From Brevibacillus laterosporus LMG 15441 (GTDB lineage Bacteria; Bacillota; Bacilli; Brevibacillales; Brevibacillaceae), in the NCBI RefSeq assembly GCF_000219535.2, contig NZ_CP007807.1:1-32617 (forward strand): a DNA stretch of 32,617 bases, written 5' to 3'. The position numbers and the translations under genes are program-made. Below are positions 1 through 7,007 of the stretch, in pieces (the stretch's first letter is position 1; each line of letters opens with the position of its first letter). Below the pieces are notes generated by a model. The model was given only the letters and a program-made list of their open reading frames with translations. It was not told the DNA's origin and did not search any database.

Positions 1-22
1 CAGGAAGGGTGCTTTTTTTTTG
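1..22 (+). terminator. Possible right arm of an upstream terminator
   Basis: The window opens with a GC-containing stretch ending in GGTGC followed by nine T residues. This looks like the 3' arm and U-tract of an intrinsic terminator whose left arm lies outside the window. It cannot be confirmed without upstream sequence. Confidence 0.3.
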
Positions 23-170
23 TATGTAACCAAAGAAGAGTTCTAGGAATATATCGGTAAAAAATTTTTTATGTTAAAAAATGGGTAAAATAGGTTATTT
101 TTACAGTATTTTTCAAAATGGGTTTTTTGGAATAATAGGTTATAGTGTAAATAAGACATTTGATCTAAAA

Positions 171-180
171 AGGAGGAGGT
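171..180 (+). promoter_or_regulatory. Strong Shine-Dalgarno before an ATT codon
   Basis: AGGAGGAGGT is the best ribosome site in this stretch, but no ATG, GTG or TTG in the Spo0E-like frame follows at a normal distance. The in-frame ATT at 185 is well spaced. A TTG at 180 in another frame gives only eight codons. The site decides the start of the Spo0E-like gene. Confidence 0.5.
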
Positions 181-184
181 TGAT

Positions 185-481
185 ATTAAAGACATCAAAA
201 AGGTAGAGGACGTTCTACTCTACCATAGGAAAAGAACGGTTAGAACGAATGTGAAATTCTCTGCTCCTATCAAATCTAGTAATCCCTTATCAGGGAAACG
301 TATTCAAAGCTATCAGACTGAAGATGAGCTCCACACGGATACGGAGAATCTCAGGAAAAAATTAGTCGAGCTTGTTTGCAAAGAAGGTACTTTCTCAAGC
401 CTCGCAGTGTTAGAGATGAGCCAACAGCTAGATGAGTATATTGTCCATATGCAAAAAAGGATAAAATCCTATAAACACTAA
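185..481 (+). CDS. Spo0E-family aspartyl-phosphate phosphatase
   Basis: Spo0E-like proteins dephosphorylate Spo0A~P and so delay sporulation. The family signature is in the C-terminal half: a helix with LVELV, then MSQQLDEYIV, matching the family's S-Q-x-L-D-x-x-I motif. The usual call would be GTG at 251 (76 aa), but no clear ribosome site precedes it. The frame stays open upstream to an ATT at 185, placed 5 to 8 bases after a very strong AGGAGGAGGT at 171-180, which would give 98 residues. ATT starts are rare, so the start is uncertain; 251 remains the conservative alternative. The N-terminal extension of either form is not typical of the short members of this family. The gene stands alone, with no receptor or kinase next to it. 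Confidence 0.7.
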   Translation: MKDIKKVEDVLLYHRKRTVRTNVKFSAPIKSSNPLSGKRIQSYQTEDELHTDTENLRKKLVELVCKEGTFSSLAVLEMSQQLDEYIVHMQKRIKSYKH

Positions 482-850
482 TGTTGCCTGTTCAAATGTC
501 TACGGTTCCTATAGCACGTATCAAGCTTGCTATTGCTTTGTCTAGTTTGTACGTACACGCGATCTTGTGCGGCTTCGGCCAACGGGCAGAAGCTGTGGAT
601 GCCGTACTCAAGCGGTAAAAATGAAGCCCAGTACGAGGCAGCAACCAGCAAGCAAATCAAGAGGAATGTCAATCTTTTGTGCAGAAGATATCTAGAAGGC
701 ACTCCTGCGTTGGCAAAAAACTGCAAGTCTACCATAGGAGGCGAGACAATCTATATTTATTTTGGAACCATCACTGCAAATCGAAACCAAACCATATGGG
801 CGCCTTTCTCACGCTCCAAACAGTTACTTGTCAAACAAAATCCGCAATGA
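481..850 (+). pseudogene. Unrecognised, possibly frameshifted secreted-protein gene
   Basis: I do not recognise this sequence. An ATG at 481 overlaps the Spo0E-like stop and opens a 45-codon frame containing a basic-hydrophobic stretch (IARIKLAIALSSLY) that resembles a signal peptide. A second frame, 527-850, continues with codons that look coding (from ANGQKLWMPYSSGKNEAQYE to KQLLVKQNPQ) but has no good start. Joining the two frames near position 570 would give a secreted protein of about 110 residues. This may be a frameshifted gene or two chance ORFs. A competing minus-strand frame over the same bases has no ribosome site. Confidence 0.25.
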
Positions 851-1079
851 TCCATGCCAATTTAGCCGGCGCCCACCCTTTTACGTTGGCAAGCGTTATG
901 CTGACGACCACACAGCCCCCAACCATTTCTCAAGTTCCTATAAGTTTAGCCAATGAAATACCAGTACGAATAGTTACCGCAGTCGCATACTTGTTATCGT
1001 TTTTTCCGAATCCTAGCTTTAGCAACACACGGAGGTAGATGATAAGCCAGAAGTAACAGCTTATCAGTACGATAAAAAT
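831..1079 (-). pseudogene. Decayed membrane-protein remnant
   Basis: Read on the minus strand, one frame encodes about 80 residues with a hydrophobic start (IFIVLISCYFWLIIYLRVLL), a polar stretch and a second hydrophobic segment (MVGGCVVVSITLANV). It carries an in-frame TGA after LAKLIGT and has no start codon: the only ATG, at 1085, is followed at once by TAA. It ends at TGA 831-833. The pattern fits an inactivated small integral membrane protein. I cannot name the family. The remaining bases from 1080 to 1178 hold nothing I can identify. Confidence 0.35.
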
Positions 1080-1177
1080 TTACATCCCTATTATATATCA
1101 GAAAATTCTGGAACAAAAGATGGGTAACACATCATCATGGGTATTTTGTATGACCCGTAGTAACGACTGGTGAAGCA

Positions 1178-1203
1178 AAAGGCCCGTAACTAGTCTACGA
1201 GCC
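1178..1203 (-). terminator. Intrinsic terminator of the XRE gene
   Basis: GGCCCGTA at 1181-1188 pairs with TACGAGCC at 1196-1203, with one wobble pair, and on the minus strand is followed by TTTT. The stem begins right at the stop codon, the same arrangement as at the second copy of this gene near 9060. Confidence 0.6.
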
Positions 1204-1568
1204 TACTCGTCATGATTTTTCTGTTTTTGTTCTGCTAGATATGCTAGAAAACGGACATGCTCTAGTGCTTTTTGTTTATCCTCTTCCGAAAGCTTATCCA
1301 ATTCAGATAGAAATAGTGCTTCAAATGCAGAATAAGGGCTGGCCGTTTCTTTGACTAGACCGGGGCGTCTGTTGTCAAAAAGAATGCAATCCGCAGATAC
1401 CTCCAGCGCTTCTGCTAGACGGGAAATATCATCATGATTGGGATTTGTATAGGATCTTTCCCAGTTAGAAATCACTTGTGATGAAACATTTACACGTGCA
1501 GCCAACTCCTGCTGCGTCCACTTCTTCTGTTTTCGTAGAGCTTTGATTCGTAGTCCGATCGTTGGCAT
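1203..1568 (-). CDS. XRE-family transcriptional repressor
   Basis: A 121-residue DNA-binding protein with an N-terminal helix-turn-helix at about residues 6-60 (core TQQELAARVNVSSQVISNWE) and a helical C-terminal tail (SELDKLSEEDKQKALEHVRF) of the kind used for dimerisation in SinR- and phage-type repressors. The start at 1568 (MPTIGLRIK) is preceded by AGAGGTG at proper spacing; a longer frame to 1658 lacks a ribosome site. A close paralogue lies at 9077-9439 but is interrupted by a stop codon, so this is the intact copy. The upstream region carries TAACG-type boxes also found at the second copy, which suggests autoregulation. The target genes are not known from sequence alone. Confidence 0.85.
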   Translation of the reverse strand: MPTIGLRIKALRKQKKWTQQELAARVNVSSQVISNWERSYTNPNHDDISRLAEALEVSADCILFDNRRPGLVKETASPYSAFEALFLSELDKLSEEDKQKALEHVRFLAYLAEQKQKNHDE

Positions 1569-1601
1569 TCTTGTCACCTCTTTACCCAAATAATAGCAAG
1601 A

Positions 1602-1680
1602 ACTAACGCATTTAGGTAGTTTACTAACGATAATTGAGAGGGTGACAAAAAATAACAATTAAAGAAACGAGTTACGTTAT
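1602..1680. promoter_or_regulatory. TAACG-box operator region of the intact XRE gene
   Basis: Upstream of the XRE start are ACTAACG (1602-1608), TTACTAACG (1621-1629) and AACGAGTTACGTTAT (1666-1680). The same three elements occur in the same order and at similar spacing at 9473-9551. On the minus strand the middle box overlaps a TAAACT that could be a -10 element. Likely autoregulatory operators; this is inference from the conservation between the two copies. Confidence 0.55.
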
Positions 1681-1807
1681 TTGAATAGATACAAGCTTTT
1701 AGATGCAATCCAGTTGTTTTTTTGGAGCGTGTCAAAAGGTCAAAGCATGATTATTCGTGAACGTGATAAGCATGGAATATTATTATAAAGCGAAAAGAAA
1801 CAAACAG

Positions 1808-1858
1808 TGTTGATTTTTTATCAACAGGTATGTAACAAAATGGCACTTTTTATCAACA
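1808..1858. repeat. Repeated TTTTTATCAACA boxes upstream of ytaF
   Basis: TTTTTATCAACA occurs at 1815-1826 and again at 1847-1858, 32 bases apart (three helical turns). The first copy is also half of the inverted repeat TGTTGAT-N5-ATCAACA at 1808-1826. The location just before ytaF suggests a regulator site. The gap 1681-1903 holds no other gene that I can support. Confidence 0.4.
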
Positions 1859-1903
1859 TTCCTAATACAATACAAAAAACAATGTTTAGGAGTGGAATTA
1901 AAA

Positions 1904-2536
1904 ATGAATTGGCTTCTCATACTAGGATTTGCTGTTTCATCGAGTCTCGATAATCTTGGTGTCGGAATATCGTATGGAATACGCAATATTCGGATCGGCT
2001 TTCTTTCCAACTGTGTCATTGCTTGTATATGCTTTCTTTTGAGTGAAATTGGGATTTATTTCGGTCAGCTCCTGTCAGCTATATTACCTGGAATACTTCC
2101 CGTTCTAATAGGGGCTCTGTTATTATTCGTCATTGGCGTACGGATTATCTTATTGGCATTTCCCGGTAAAAAACTGGCTTTGGCAGTATCAAGCGAAGGT
2201 AGAGCGAACACCAAAAGCATCAAGGGCATCCTGGAAAATCCTGAAGAGGTGGACTTAGACAAATCAGGAGAAATTGGTGTGGGGGAAGCGTTTATTTTGG
2301 GAATAGCCCTTGCTGCAAATGCTGTTACCAATGGGTTAAGTGCAGGGCTAATGGGCTTATCTCCGCATGCGATTTCGATAACTGCCGCGATAGGTAGCTT
2401 CATCACGGTCTGGGCAGGAGTTGCCTTAGGAAAAAAAGTAGCATCAGTTCGGATTGCTTCTTTTACCTTAGGTCAATTCGGCACCATCATAAGTGGAGTG
2501 ATGCTTTTGGTGATCGCGGCTAACACTTTGTTGTAG
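1904..2536 (+). CDS. ytaF: Sporulation membrane protein YtaF (MntP-like)
   Basis: A polytopic membrane protein of 210 residues in the YtaF/MntP cation-exporter family. The N-terminal segment FAVSSSLDNLGVGISYG carries the conserved intramembrane Asp, and a related motif recurs in the second half (LGIALAANAVTNGLSAGLMG), reflecting the two three-helix repeats of this family. A central polar loop (about residues 90-125) connects the halves. YtaF is linked to sporulation in Bacillus; its substrate is not settled. The ATG at 1904 follows AGGAG at about 11 bases; a GTG at 1892 overlaps that site and is less likely. The gene is monocistronic with its own terminator. Confidence 0.85.
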   Translation: MNWLLILGFAVSSSLDNLGVGISYGIRNIRIGFLSNCVIACICFLLSEIGIYFGQLLSAILPGILPVLIGALLLFVIGVRIILLAFPGKKLALAVSSEGRANTKSIKGILENPEEVDLDKSGEIGVGEAFILGIALAANAVTNGLSAGLMGLSPHAISITAAIGSFITVWAGVALGKKVASVRIASFTLGQFGTIISGVMLLVIAANTLL

Positions 2537-2561
2537 CTTTTACCCAACATGTTTGACAAGA

Positions 2562-2593
2562 AAAGCAACTGCTTACGGCACAGCAGTTGCTTT
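2562..2593 (+). terminator. ytaF terminator
   Basis: AAAGCAACTGC at 2562-2572 pairs perfectly with GCAGTTGCTTT at 2583-2593, with a T-run at the end. A classic intrinsic terminator 25 bases after the ytaF stop. Confidence 0.85.
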
Positions 2594-2770
2594 TTGCTAT
2601 GGATAGTCGATGCAGTTTCGTATGTTGAAAAAACATGATGAACAAGAGAGGGAGCATCATATACACCTACTTTCTTTTGGAAAGTAAATATTTCTAGCCT
2701 ATAGGTACGAAAGGATATTAATGTGATAAGATGCAGTAAATCAATCGAATCATGTTACAGGAGGAGATGC

Positions 2771-3109
2771 GTGAGTATGGTAGAGCCTATTGTACTAACG
2801 AAGGGAACGCCAGGAGAAATCTGTCCCATTGCCAAAACACTCGACATAATTGGTACGAAATGGACTTTTTTAATCATTCGAGATCTGCTTATTCAGGGAA
2901 CGATGAGATTTAGCGATCTTATCAAATCAACGGATGGCATTAGTCCCAAAACATTATCGCTTCGTCTCAAGGAACTGGAGATACAAGGGATAGTGGTAAG
3001 AAAGGTGTACCCAGAAGTTCCTCCACGTGTGGAATATACGCTAACGGATAAAGGGAAACAATTAGAAGGCATTTTCATTGAGCTGAAGCGATTTGGATTA
3101 ACTCTGTAA
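2771..3109 (+). CDS. HxlR-family transcriptional regulator
   Basis: A winged-helix regulator of about 112 residues with the HxlR hallmarks: an N-terminal CPIAKTLDIIGTKWTFLIIRDL segment containing the redox-reactive-type Cys, a recognition region around GISPKTLSLRLKELE, and the wing region VPPRVEYTLTDKGK. In relatives such as HypR and YodB, the Cys senses electrophiles or oxidants. GTG at 2771 is six bases from AGGAGG (2759-2764); ATG at 2777 is the alternative. The next gene downstream on the same strand is an SDR oxidoreductase, a common partner and likely target of HxlR regulators. A terminator lies between them, so the two are probably not one transcript. Confidence 0.85.
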   Translation: MSMVEPIVLTKGTPGEICPIAKTLDIIGTKWTFLIIRDLLIQGTMRFSDLIKSTDGISPKTLSLRLKELEIQGIVVRKVYPEVPPRVEYTLTDKGKQLEGIFIELKRFGLTL

Positions 3110-3130
3110 AATCCGATACATTTTATTAAG

Positions 3131-3156
3131 AAAAAGGACCTTTGGGGTTCTTTTTT
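3131..3156 (+). terminator. Terminator after the HxlR gene
   Basis: AGGACC and GGTTCT form a short stem with one wobble pair around TTTG, flanked by A5 and T6 runs. It lies 22 bases after the stop. Confidence 0.65.
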
Positions 3157-3324
3157 GTTATCTAAAGACTTTGCATTAAAAAAATAGTACGCTTCTATAC
3201 CTTGCTACATCAAAAACTTACCAAAATGTAACTTTGTGAATGAAATATCACTTCTTCAAATCAGAAATGTTTGGAACTACAATGATCTCGGACACAAAAT
3301 GTTTTGAAAAGGAGGAGTGACAGC

Positions 3325-4038
3325 ATGTTGAAAGGTAAAAAAGTTGTGGTTATTGGCGGAAGCTCTGGAATAGGATTAGAAACGGCTAAGCTAGCGCTAG
3401 CAGAAGGAGCTGATGTTGTCATTGCCAGCCGTTCTGAGGAGAAGCTACAGAAGGCTAAAACAAAGCTGGGCGGTAAGGTAACAACCTATACGCTGGATAT
3501 TACCCAAGAGAAGCAGGTTCAATCCTTTTTCCAGCAGATAGGTACGCTTGACCATTTAGTCATTACTGCTGCTGAAACCTCTGGAGGTTCATTTCTTGAA
3601 ATGGACGTAGATCAAGCACGGCAGTTGTTTGATCATAAATTTTGGGGGCAATACTACGCCGCTAAATATGGAACACCTCACATAGCCACAAATGGTTCCA
3701 TCACCTTATTTTCCGGAGTGGTTGCCTATAAATCTATGATTGGATCGGCTACCCTTGGAGCTGTTAACGCAGCCGTTTCCAATCTAGGGCAAACGTTAGC
3801 CTTAGAATTATCACCTGTGCGTGTGAATATCGTCTCTCCAGGTATCATTGATACGCCGTCACGCAGTAAAATGCCTCAAGAAGCACGAAATAGCTTTTAT
3901 GAAGCTGTGGCAAGCAAGCTCCCAGTCAAACGGATCGGTCAACCAGTAGATGTAGCACAGGGAGTGATGTATTTGCTCCACAATGATTTTGTTACGGGGA
4001 CCACTTTGCATATTGAAGGCGGACATATTCTTCTATAA
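3325..4038 (+). CDS. Short-chain dehydrogenase-like protein lacking the YxxxK pair
   Basis: 237 residues with an SDR Rossmann fold: the cofactor loop GGSSGIG at 11-17, an Asp after beta-4 (LDIT), and the late motif RVNIVSPG. Ser130 is in place, but the segment that should carry Tyr-x-x-x-Lys reads TLGAVNAAV, so Leu144 and Asn148 replace the catalytic Tyr and Lys. The NNAG motif is also changed, to TAAE. It may bind NAD(P) without classical catalysis or use another mechanism. The ATG at 3325 follows AAAGGAGGAG; an upstream TTG frame start has no site. It lies downstream of the HxlR gene, which may control it. Confidence 0.8.
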   Translation: MLKGKKVVVIGGSSGIGLETAKLALAEGADVVIASRSEEKLQKAKTKLGGKVTTYTLDITQEKQVQSFFQQIGTLDHLVITAAETSGGSFLEMDVDQARQLFDHKFWGQYYAAKYGTPHIATNGSITLFSGVVAYKSMIGSATLGAVNAAVSNLGQTLALELSPVRVNIVSPGIIDTPSRSKMPQEARNSFYEAVASKLPVKRIGQPVDVAQGVMYLLHNDFVTGTTLHIEGGHILL

Positions 4039-4240
4039 CCGAAAAACCCCTTCTCGTAGAGGCATAAAGCATGCTTATCTATGAGAAAGAACAGCATTTA
4101 AAAAAGCTAAAGATTAGTTGATTACAGATGAAAATAGTGTTAGTAAAAGTGAATACAAAAAAGTTTGGAAAAACAATTGGTATAAAAATTGATGATACTC
4201 CTTCTGTGCCAAGGTAGCTATTAATTCGTTTAATAAGGAA

Positions 4241-4289
4241 CACAGCAATCGTCAATTCTAGTGTGAGGTTCTGAATGACGATTGCTGTG
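4241..4289 (+). terminator. Strong hairpin terminator
   Basis: CACAGCAATCGTCA (4241-4254) pairs perfectly with TGACGATTGCTGTG (4276-4289), followed by CGATTTTTAT on the plus strand. It lies about 200 bases after the SDR stop. The stretch between holds a weaker hairpin (about 4051-4087, no T-run) and no gene I can support. Confidence 0.7.
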
Positions 4290-4313
4290 CGATTTTTATA
4301 TTATTCCCCAATA

Positions 4314-4499
4314 CTACGCGCCTATTAAATCAAGCAAAGACAGTTGATCTTGGATAAAATAGTATAAGTATGTAATCCAACATATAAATAAAACTGCTGA
4401 GAATACAATATAACGTTTGTTCTGAATGAAAGCTCCTCTAAAGAAGAAGAAGAGTCCTAACAATAATCCTAATAAAATAATCACTATTTCTATTATCAT
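4314..4499 (-). CDS. Small two-helix membrane protein
   Basis: 61 residues with two hydrophobic helices (about 2-21 and 30-49) joined by a short basic loop (IQNKRY). I do not recognise the family. The ATG at 4499 lies seven bases after the stop of a 36-codon ORF in what looks like a string of packed minus-strand ORFs following the EamA transporter. No clear ribosome site is present, so translational coupling is possible. It could also be a chance hydrophobic ORF in AT-rich DNA. Confidence 0.45.
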   Translation of the reverse strand: MIIEIVIILLGLLLGLFFFFRGAFIQNKRYIVFSAVLFICWITYLYYFIQDQLSLLDLIGA

Positions 4500-4506
4500 G
4501 GCTTAG

Positions 4507-4617
4507 TCAGGGATTAAAACCTATGTATATTTCAATATTTCCCCAAAAATATACAGTAGCTATTTTGTTACTCCCTTCCTTCTCCACCTCCCATATTCCA
4601 AGTATATGTTTATTCAT
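4507..4617 (-). CDS. Very small hypothetical ORF (36 aa)
   Basis: The ATG at 4617 overlaps the TGA of the preceding ORF in an ATGA junction, the usual sign of translational coupling. The peptide begins MNKHILGIWEVEKEG and ends in an aromatic segment, VYFWGNIEIYIGFNP. No family recognised. It is supported only by its position and the overlap. Confidence 0.35.
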   Translation of the reverse strand: MNKHILGIWEVEKEGSNKIATVYFWGNIEIYIGFNP

Positions 4618-4820
4618 ATTGGGGTTCCGCCATCATGCTTCAAAAGGAGTTGCTTATATTGTTGGTCAGCAGATATAGGCTTTTGAACCACAGAAACGGG
4701 TCTCTCAGGCGTTTTTTGTAATAGGGTTGGTGGTAGTTCTTTGCCCTTCTCTAATGGGGCTGTCTTATAACCAGCTTTCGTTTTCGTCCCAGGCGTGGGC
4801 TTACATGCTTGATCTGGCAC
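4614..4820 (-). CDS. Hypothetical small protein, overlaps the EamA gene
   Basis: A 68-residue Lys/Pro/Gln-rich ORF starting at GTG 4820, which overlaps the last 20 bases of the EamA gene in another frame and shares an ATGA junction with the next ORF. It is low in hydrophobic residues, and no family was recognised. The packed arrangement supports expression with the transporter. No independent ribosome site is evident, and the alternative is an untranslated tail. Confidence 0.35.
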   Translation of the reverse strand: MPDQACKPTPGTKTKAGYKTAPLEKGKELPPTLLQKTPERPVSVVQKPISADQQYKQLLLKHDGGTPI

Positions 4821-5685
4821 GAGCTGTAAAGTGAGCTAGCTGTGGAAGGGCAATGCCGATAAAAATAAAGCCCACGCCTATCCATTGTGATGCAGAGACC
4901 GCTTCTTTTAAAATCAGCACAGATAAAATAACGGTAACGGGTAATTCGGCTGTCGCTAAAATCGTAGCCAGTCCCGAGCCGATTTTTGGAATCCCGATGG
5001 AAAAAGCAATCGAAGGAATCACAATACTAAAGGTTCCTAAGGCTAGTGCATATTTCCATAGACCTTTTTCCAACGCTCCGTCGTAGAGAAAGGTTGGCGG
5101 GAAAACGATGAGTATAAGCGCTAATGCGCCAGCTATCAGGAATACACTTCGAGGAAAAGGCGGAACCTCCACGGCTACTTTTCCGCTTACAAACAGATAA
5201 CAAGCAAAAGAAACGGCAGACAATAATCCAAGGAGGATACCGCTTATTTCCAGACTTTGAATGGATTGCTCCAGTAAGCCGCCGGAAAGAGCAGTACCGG
5301 CTAGCAAGAATAGCACAGAAATCATTTTTTCTTTTGACGGTAAGGTCCTGGTAGAGATGGCTTCAATAATGATGCCGATCCAGACAAATTGAAAAAGCAA
5401 AACAATGCCGATAGAAGCGGGGATGGTTTGCAATGCAGCATAATAACAAATGCCGGTGAAGCTGGCTGATGTACCCGCAAAAAATAACGCAATCGCTTTT
5501 TTCAGTGGAACGCTCTGGCGAAAAAATAATAAGGTCAGGACAAGCAATAAGAGCCAGCCGGTTACATATTGGCTGCCAATTACCTCGCCTAGTGTAAAGC
5601 CCATCTGATAGGCAAACTTTACAAATATGGCTAATACCCCAATGCTACAAGCTCCTGCTAACACTAAAAAGGAATAACGAAACAA
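4801..5685 (-). CDS. EamA/DMT-family transporter
   Basis: 294 residues with ten predicted membrane helices in two EamA repeats (first around residues 6-135, second around 148-283), the standard drug/metabolite exporter architecture. Members export amino acids, metabolites or drugs from the cytoplasm. It starts at TTG 5685, seven bases after GGAGG, with no better ATG. It lies 102 bases downstream of the aminotransferase gene on the same strand and, with the decarboxylase before that, suggests an operon that makes and exports an amine or amino-acid derivative. The substrate cannot be read from the sequence. Confidence 0.85.
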   Translation of the reverse strand: MFRYSFLVLAGACSIGVLAIFVKFAYQMGFTLGEVIGSQYVTGWLLLLVLTLLFFRQSVPLKKAIALFFAGTSASFTGICYYAALQTIPASIGIVLLFQFVWIGIIIEAISTRTLPSKEKMISVLFLLAGTALSGGLLEQSIQSLEISGILLGLLSAVSFACYLFVSGKVAVEVPPFPRSVFLIAGALALILIVFPPTFLYDGALEKGLWKYALALGTFSIVIPSIAFSIGIPKIGSGLATILATAELPVTVILSVLILKEAVSASQWIGVGFIFIGIALPQLAHFTARARSSM

Positions 5686-5787
5686 ATCGAGCCTCCGTGT
5701 AAATGAATGATTTTAGGATTTAAGCTGAAAAAATTTTCCACGCCAAGGACTAGCTAAGTGGTGCTGTGCTCGTCCGCGTCAGCCTTC

Positions 5788-6960
5788 TTATGTTGCTGCG
5801 CTTACTTTTAGCCGTTGCAGACGTGCAATTACCTCTTGTAGCACCTCGATGTCCTTAACCAGTGCAATACGCACATATCCTGTACCGCCAGCACCAAATC
5901 CACTGCCGGGTGAAAGGAGAATGCCTGCTTGGTCTAAGAGATAGCTTACGAAATTCCGATCGCCCATTTCTTCATACTCGCGAGGAATCTTTGTCCAAAG
6001 AAAGAAGGATGCAGGTGACTTTTTAACCTCCCAGCCTAACTTTTGCAGCTCTGGGACAAAATAATCCATGCGCTCCTGATAGCGTTTCATCTGCTCAGAT
6101 GCGTAGTATTCCATCTGCTCCAGCGCATCTATGGCCACACATTGGAAGGGTAGGAACATTCCAAAATCAACATTGAATTTCATAGTTCGCAGCCCCTGCA
6201 ATACGTGTTTATTTCCTACAGCAAAGCCAATACGCCATCCTGCTACATTGCAAGATTTACTTAAGCTATATAGCTCAACAGCGACATCCCTGCCTCCCGG
6301 TAAAGAAAGAATACTAGGAACCTCAGCACCATCATAAGAGATTTCAGCATAGGCTAAATCATGGATGATCACAAAATTAAATTCCTTTGCCAGAGCAATG
6401 GCTTCTGCCAAAAACTCTTTCGATAACACAGTTGCTGTTGGATTCCCAGGTGAGCAAAGGACCATCACCTTGGCTTTTTGCAAATCTTCCTGAGAGATCT
6501 GTGATAAATCTGGTATAAAGGTTTCTTTTTCACATGGAAAATAAATAGGAACTCCGCCTACTAAATGTAAACAATTCGTATAAACGCTGTAAGAAGGGGA
6601 GGGGACGAGGACGCTGTCTCCTTCATCTAATAGAGCAGACAGTAGATAATAAATTCCTTCTTTTGTCCCCAATACATCTAAAACCTCTGTTTCATCACAT
6701 AAGCTGACTTTGAATCGGCGTGCGTAATAAGCGGCAGCCGCCTTTTTTAGCTTTTTCCCGACGTCTGGAGTAAAATCACCATAGCCATGATAACTGGAAT
6801 TTGAGATATATTCCTTCAGCTTTTCCATCAATTCTGGATTGGGGGAACCATCTGGATTCCCGATGGCTAAGTTAATAACAGGGCGTGTTTGCCTTTGTAA
6901 TTGCTCCTCAATAAAGCTAAATGCATCCTCTGGCAGGGTTTGGATATAGGTTCTTGCCAT
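5788..6960 (-). CDS. Class I/II PLP-dependent aminotransferase
   Basis: 390 residues, fold type I. The cofactor lysine is in SLSKSCNVAGWRIGF (Lys235), with CSPGNPT at about 169-175, HDLAYAEISYD around 200-210 supplying the Asp and Tyr that bind PLP, and a C-terminal YVRIAL with the carboxylate-binding Arg. The overall pattern is close to LL-diaminopimelate aminotransferase/MalY-like enzymes that carry GNPDGSP near the N-terminus. The ATG at 6960 follows AAAGGAG. It lies between a PLP decarboxylase and an EamA exporter, which points to a small amino-acid or amine pathway rather than lysine synthesis. Substrate unknown. Confidence 0.9.
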   Translation of the reverse strand: MARTYIQTLPEDAFSFIEEQLQRQTRPVINLAIGNPDGSPNPELMEKLKEYISNSSYHGYGDFTPDVGKKLKKAAAAYYARRFKVSLCDETEVLDVLGTKEGIYYLLSALLDEGDSVLVPSPSYSVYTNCLHLVGGVPIYFPCEKETFIPDLSQISQEDLQKAKVMVLCSPGNPTATVLSKEFLAEAIALAKEFNFVIIHDLAYAEISYDGAEVPSILSLPGGRDVAVELYSLSKSCNVAGWRIGFAVGNKHVLQGLRTMKFNVDFGMFLPFQCVAIDALEQMEYYASEQMKRYQERMDYFVPELQKLGWEVKKSPASFFLWTKIPREYEEMGDRNFVSYLLDQAGILLSPGSGFGAGGTGYVRIALVKDIEVLQEVIARLQRLKVSAAT

Positions 6961-7007
6961 GTAAAGGCTCCTTTCCCGATCATTTTTTAACCTTCCTGAT
7001 AAAAGAA

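Noticed and set aside
478-735. Minus-strand 85-codon ORF with a hydrophobic segment
   Set aside because: No ribosome site; the opposite strand has more gene-like codons.
1747-1788. Short frame MIIRERDKHGILL resembling the start of DUF3891 proteins
   Set aside because: Only 13 codons with no clear ribosome site; it could be a 5' remnant but cannot be supported.
4128-4217. 29-codon ORF (MKIVLVKVNTKKFGKTIGIK and on)
   Set aside because: No ribosome site and no context; lies between two hairpins and is probably chance.
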